In this document: in pieces, positions 61,701 through 64,000 of the stretch
Numbering within the stretch: position 1 is the first letter of the stretch
Layout of the letters: every line of letters begins with the position of its first letter
IMG/VR virus record: IMGVR_UViG_3300044675_002751
Coordinates: 24,090-88,089 of that record
DNA length: 64,000 nt
DNA from: a virus
Reading direction: 5' to 3' (one strand)
The notes under the pieces: generated by a model
What the model saw: only the letters and a program-made list of their open reading frames with translations
The model's database searches: none
What the model was told of the DNA's origin: nothing
Position numbers and translations under genes: made by a program

Positions 61701-62419
61701 TAAGGTACTGTAACGTTAGCAGTATAACTTACCACTCTAAAGTTTGCTGCAACACTTGCGTTACTACTTCCAAACGGTAAAATATAATACAAAGCTTCCC
61801 ATGCTGCCAGCGGTATACCAGTAGCTCCTACTGTTTTATTACTAGCTCCACCAACACCTGTTATTACAGTACCAGCTGTTGGAACATTAATATCAAAAAA
61901 TCCAGAAACAGCTGATGTAGCTGATCTTCCGTTACAAATAACAATTAATCTATTGGTCCAGTTTATATTACCAGAAGCGTCTACAGATATAGTCCCACCA
62001 CCGGTAATATTCATACCAGCACGAAGACCAGGAACAATAAGATCGTCTGTCTCTGTTTCTGTAAAATATCTATCATCATGAATATGAGATGACAACGAGT
62101 AGACGCTAGAATTTAAACTACCATCCGCCATTACAAACTGAGCAGATGTACCTGTAATATATGATATTGCTGTACCGGCTGTTCTAACAAAACCAGTTCC
62201 GTTTAATATAGTAGGAACACTTGCAGAAAGAATATTACCAGAAGCATCAAAAGCAAGATAACCAACAACAGTTCCTGGAAAAGACGAAGTAGTTAAATAG
62301 CCTGTTAGTTTCAACTGTCCAGGAATAGACAGCTGTGCAGGTAACGTTACATTACCTGAAGCATCATAACTAACAATGTTATTAATATTGGACGTCCGTC
62401 TCTGTTTGTTCATTGCCAT
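58769..62419 (-). CDS. Long tail fibre with S74 self-cleaving chaperone
   Basis: 1216 residues. The N-terminal 300 residues are Gly/Ser/Ala-rich strands with a YLAFDASGN-type fibre look. Four repeats with the core NSYSPTLTGTGASGTWGI lie at about residues 436, 595, 725 and 850. The C-terminus is an intramolecular chaperone of the peptidase S74 type: SDKRVKENI with S1119 and K1124 at the spacing of the Ser-Lys dyad, then a coiled coil (IKEQQAKIDNLQEQI). S74 domains assist folding of the fibre trimer and cut themselves off before the Ser, here releasing 98 residues. A Met at position 3 is an alternative start. Host-range determinant by analogy. Confidence 0.9.
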   Translation of the reverse strand: MAMNKQRRTSNINNIVSYDASGNVTLPAQLSIPGQLKLTGYLTTSSFPGTVVGYLAFDASGNILSASVPTILNGTGFVRTAGTAISYITGTSAQFVMADGSLNSSVYSLSSHIHDDRYFTETETDDLIVPGLRAGMNITGGGTISVDASGNINWTNRLIVICNGRSATSAVSGFFDINVPTAGTVITGVGGASNKTVGATGIPLAAWEALYYILPFGSSNASVAANFRVVSYTANVTVPYNWLLLCVRNGDSPGVFRFTNGVTLLLNDSSAGYETNSNVGNTLVSRDGSGNFSAGTITATLNGNAATATSATSATNATNASFATTQAIGDYSTAIANTIFVKNLFGATTTSGTLDWNDVSNTQPGSSATLLLGNATNGFGLAGSYYHPFNLEYSSKNGTGNVTQLAIAYGLPGNDIKMRGRYQGSWTSWITFLNSGNYNSYSPTLSGVGATGTWGINVTGTAASETLATVTGRGNTTTTSIGANNFWDVNVGSYNVNLGSAGNEGRGVVAGYSGSSYSGIGYNVRHTTTGGSWIAPGTDTSSYLVFGNGGFTFYGAPSGTAGRTLNYTTLGSFDAVGNFNAFNVTVNGNQTLHAANWNSYAPSLTGTGASGTWAINVTGSAYSATDALRIVFNDGPRDLTNRTPTTLARSVNFDFVGASFVGGTGNYAGVMSFTPWTGTTVSTGDSSYQLAFINESGQDGAGLPGLRLRKGIDSTWGTWYNLLHAGNYNSYSPTLTGTGASGTWGISISGNAATATSLSSSNFISRGGTSGNYNTDFSNTAAGTYRYLGDDASISNSPGGSWWFVENFRHYNSSALWGTQVAWGWEDNANRLATRNVQNGTFGNWVYYLNSSNYTAYAPSLTGSGASGTWAISISGNAATVGGIDVSRIVYGDGARGKSTAKTNDTANGLDSTNPSGFYFGSGVTGMPTTDWWNWINVAGNAWTGPGDGYGFQLAHSFWGDDLKIRRVQSGTWYPWVQVWTSGNMNAPNSVFNASNYYDVNTWFAMNGTHGMYWPNYYGAHFQVNTTSTYGQFQILGNKAGYDGIYSGYSGVNGIMFDANGSGGAYKESIGKWYWYYNAVNDCVAIGGATTSSSYKVYLNGATYVAGAIVASGDITAFSDKRVKENIETVQDAVSIVSKLRGVTYNRTDVEDKSRKVGVIAQEVLEVLPEVVNQGDDGMYGVSYGNIVGVLIEAIKEQQAKIDNLQEQINYLGENR
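59790..61115 (-). repeat. Four degenerate fibre repeats inside the long fibre gene
   Basis: Copies of Asn-x-x-Tyr-x-Pro-x-Leu-x-Gly-x-Gly-Ala-Ser-Gly-Thr-Trp-x-Ile recur with spacing near 160, 130 and 125 residues. Each begins after a short Asn-rich turn and precedes a domain of different sequence, so the repeat marks module joints in the fibre. The DNA is only moderately conserved. Confidence 0.75.
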
Positions 62420-62444
62420 CTTGCCAAAAATTGAATGTTAAATA

Positions 62445-62732
62445 TTACTCACTAACCAATACCAAATTAAGTTTATCAGCTACATACGCATAAGCTGCAG
62501 CATTGCTATCATCCCAATCTTGGTAATCTTGTCCAGACATATGCACTGAACCTGATGATACTGGATATTGCATTACAAGTCCACCCTCTTCTAGCGGTTG
62601 TTGAACATGTTGAAGTGAATAGCTAAATGTAGCTGTAGCTTGCATATCATCATACGATATGTAACATGAAAGTTTGGTAGCAAGTTTTGCTTCTCCGTTG
62701 TTCCAAACTGAAATAGGCTCAATAGTTCTCAT
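62445..62732 (-). CDS. Hypothetical small virion-block protein, 95 aa
   Basis: Strand-rich, with a polar middle (ISYDDMQATATFSYSL) and an acidic Tyr/Asp segment (YQDWDDSNAAAYAY). No family recognised. It sits between the long fibre gene and a 250-residue structural protein with gaps of 25 and 15 bases, so it belongs to the same transcription unit. Possibly a fibre cofactor or decoration; unknown. Confidence 0.7.
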   Translation of the reverse strand: MRTIEPISVWNNGEAKLATKLSCYISYDDMQATATFSYSLQHVQQPLEEGGLVMQYPVSSGSVHMSGQDYQDWDDSNAAAYAYVADKLNLVLVSE

Positions 62733-62747
62733 AGTTTTATGTTTTAT

Positions 62748-63500
62748 TTAAAGTCCAAAAAATCCAAGTGTTCCCATAGGGTCAAAGCTTGAAGCCATTA
62801 CGTTTACAGCCGACTCTCTAAGTCTTACCATAAATGCCGTACCTGTATGAGATGCTGCAAGTGTTGACGCATATACCGGAGCTGCTGTAGACGTACCAGC
62901 TGTTGCAAGTCTGTATCCACCACTCATTGCCATCTGGTCACGGTTGGTATTAACTAAGTCGTTTGTTGGTGACTCTGTGAACGTACCAAATGTTACACCT
63001 GTTGCAGAAATAGAAATAGCAGACTGAGTACCTGCGTCAGAACGTATAGCCGCATAACCTACCGCCATATCATTGGTTGTAATACCAAAATTGGTAGATG
63101 CTGTCACACTAAATCCAGTACCTGCTGTAGCATCCCCACCTCCCGCTCCTACTGGAAAATCCCAGAATAAATTAGCATCTTTCTGAAACACAATAATAAC
63201 ACCACCAACAGCTTCGTTAGCAGTTTCATTCACAAGAGGATTTGTCTCTGATCCAGTATGCACCTTGTAAAATGCAGTGACTCTCATAGATCCAAGGTCT
63301 GTATCTGACGCAACTGTTCCATTTGTTGCAAATCCTATAAGAGTCCAACCTGCTGGCATTGTTTGCACAGAGTTATACTCTTTACATCCAACAAAACACA
63401 ACATTATGTCTCCCGCTACTGCACCAGCAGGAATAGCAGGTGTAATAGTAGCATTACCAGCACTAGCATATGCACCTGTTGCTCTTATAGATATTGCCAT
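62748..63500 (-). CDS. Putative beta-rich virion surface protein, 250 aa
   Basis: Ala/Gly/Thr-rich alternating strands throughout (ATITPAIPAGAVAGDIMLCF, MRVTAFYKVHTG, GVIIVFQKD), the pattern of a jelly-roll or lectin-like domain common in phage appendage proteins. The C-terminal 25 residues (FDPMGTLGFFGL) are hydrophobic. Five bases from the upstream gene. No diagnostic motif; structural role inferred from composition and neighbours. Confidence 0.7.
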   Translation of the reverse strand: MAISIRATGAYASAGNATITPAIPAGAVAGDIMLCFVGCKEYNSVQTMPAGWTLIGFATNGTVASDTDLGSMRVTAFYKVHTGSETNPLVNETANEAVGGVIIVFQKDANLFWDFPVGAGGGDATAGTGFSVTASTNFGITTNDMAVGYAAIRSDAGTQSAISISATGVTFGTFTESPTNDLVNTNRDQMAMSGGYRLATAGTSTAAPVYASTLAASHTGTAFMVRLRESAVNVMASSFDPMGTLGFFGL

Positions 63501-63505
63501 ATACC

Positions 63506-63703
63506 TTAGAAATAGTTTGAGTAAGCACCTGTCTGAAGATCATCAATAATCTCCTGGTCAGTCATAGTATCTGGATAAGTGAAAGGACTTCTTGATAGCT
63601 GAGCCACTCTCACACCGTTGTCATATACATTACATTCTGCTATGAGATTAACGTTTCCGTTACCGTCAGCTACCTTATTAAATAGTTCTATTATTTTTTC
63701 CAT
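63506..63703 (-). CDS. Hypothetical protein, 65 aa
   Basis: Short soluble protein (MEKIIELFNKVADGNGN, then YPDTMTDQEIIDDLQTG). No recognised family. It is separated by 3 bases from the gene upstream and 5 bases from the gene downstream, which supports it as a real member of the unit. Confidence 0.7.
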   Translation of the reverse strand: MEKIIELFNKVADGNGNVNLIAECNVYDNGVRVAQLSRSPFTYPDTMTDQEIIDDLQTGAYSNYF

Positions 63704-63706
63704 AGG

Positions 63707-64000
63707 TTATGGTATTTCGTATCCTTGTACTTGAATATATACGGTCATTGCTGCGGAAGTAGTCACACGCAGTATATGATCAGATGTTGTAGAACAGAAA
63801 GGACTTTTTAAAGCTTTTACAACACCCGGTCTAGCAGTTGTAGAGGGAGCAAATTCACCTCTAAACAAAACAGGATCTGTACCAGCAGAATAGGTAGTAT
63901 CTGCAGAAGCTCCCTGCCAAACAGTAACTATACCAGCTGTTGTGCCACCGGTAGCAATAGTCAAATCAGTAACAACAAACTTTCTGGTAGATGTAGGTGT
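63707..64000 (-). CDS. Virion-block protein, 5' end outside the window
   Basis: The frame is open to the right edge. The apparent start at 63964 would be TTG, while the reading frame continues upstream (ending TSTRKFVVTD before that point), so the gene is truncated by the window and its true start lies beyond 64000. The visible 97 residues are Thr/Ala/Gly-rich strands (GIVTVWQGASADTTY, DHILRVTTSAAMTVYI), like small head or tail decoration proteins. Function unknown. Confidence 0.75.
   Translation of the reverse strand, partial: TPTSTRKFVVTDLTIATGGTTAGIVTVWQGASADTTYSAGTDPVLFRGEFAPSTTARPGVVKALKSPFCSTTSDHILRVTTSAAMTVYIQVQGYEIP

Noticed and set aside
10500-63900. Many open frames of 60-150 codons on the plus strand opposite the giant genes
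   Set aside because: They encode Leu/Ser/Phe/Ile-rich sequence without domain-like composition and lie wholly antisense to strongly coding genes; typical shadow frames.
63707-63964. Complete 85-residue gene starting at TTG 63964
   Set aside because: The frame is open to the window edge and a TTG start is unnecessary; a gene cut by the edge is more likely.
1-64000. tRNA genes, CRISPR arrays, integrase, transposases
   Set aside because: No cloverleaf, regular short repeats with spacers, or integrase/transposase motifs were seen; the window is filled with protein genes.

Overview
The window is an AT-rich, almost gap-free piece of a tailed-phage genome. I read it as a large crAss-like (Crassvirales-type) podovirus infecting a member of the Bacteroidota. 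The main reason is a 3199-residue protein carrying the DFDID active-site motif of the crAss-like virion RNA polymerase. It sits in the crAss order: fibres, ring proteins, muzzle/stabilisation protein, internal cargo, RNA polymerase. Starts mostly lack Shine-Dalgarno sequences, which also fits such a host. Portal, major capsid protein and terminase are not in the window and presumably lie beyond its right edge. Family assignments rest on motifs recognised by eye; no database search was run.

Layout. Bases 1-10480 run on the plus strand and form the DNA replication and nucleotide block. It holds a compact family B DNA polymerase, a DUF932-like protein, a dNMP kinase, a radical-SAM protein of the spore-photoproduct-lyase type, a metallophosphoesterase, a HAD phosphatase, ThyX, a dCTP deaminase, and a DUF5522-like/cyclic-phosphate receiver fusion. 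Many tiny genes overlap end to start between these; several are too short for routine calling. Terminators at about 390, 3264 and 7421 split the block into four transcription units.

Bases 10482-64000 run on the minus strand and form the virion block; the two blocks meet tail to tail with one base between stop codons. Reading from the right edge: small virion proteins, a 1216-residue fibre with an S74 self-cleaving chaperone, two further fibre-associated proteins, a 162-residue protein, a Cys-rich adhesin cassette with fibronectin-III-like domains, a second metallophosphoesterase, three connector or ring-type proteins, a small zincin, the muzzle/stabilisation protein, three proteins rich in xxGG motifs (one with lysozyme and kinase-like domains), and a 25-kb operon of five internal virion proteins. 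That operon ends with the RNA polymerase and a 2504-residue GHKL-ATPase protein.

Regulation. Only five gaps in the minus block exceed 50 bases, and all five carry the motif TGTAGA(A/C), usually preceded by an AT-rich stretch. Three lie just downstream of strong intrinsic terminators. I propose this as the phage's late promoter, dividing the block into about six units.

For follow-up, the strongest items are this motif, the GHKL ATPase and zincin domains fused into giant injected proteins, an embedded 63-residue gene in another frame of the GHKL gene, the lysozyme/kinase-like protein, and the CX3CX4C radical-SAM variant. No tRNA, CRISPR array, integrase or insertion sequence was seen, and no stretch over 300 bases lacks a gene.
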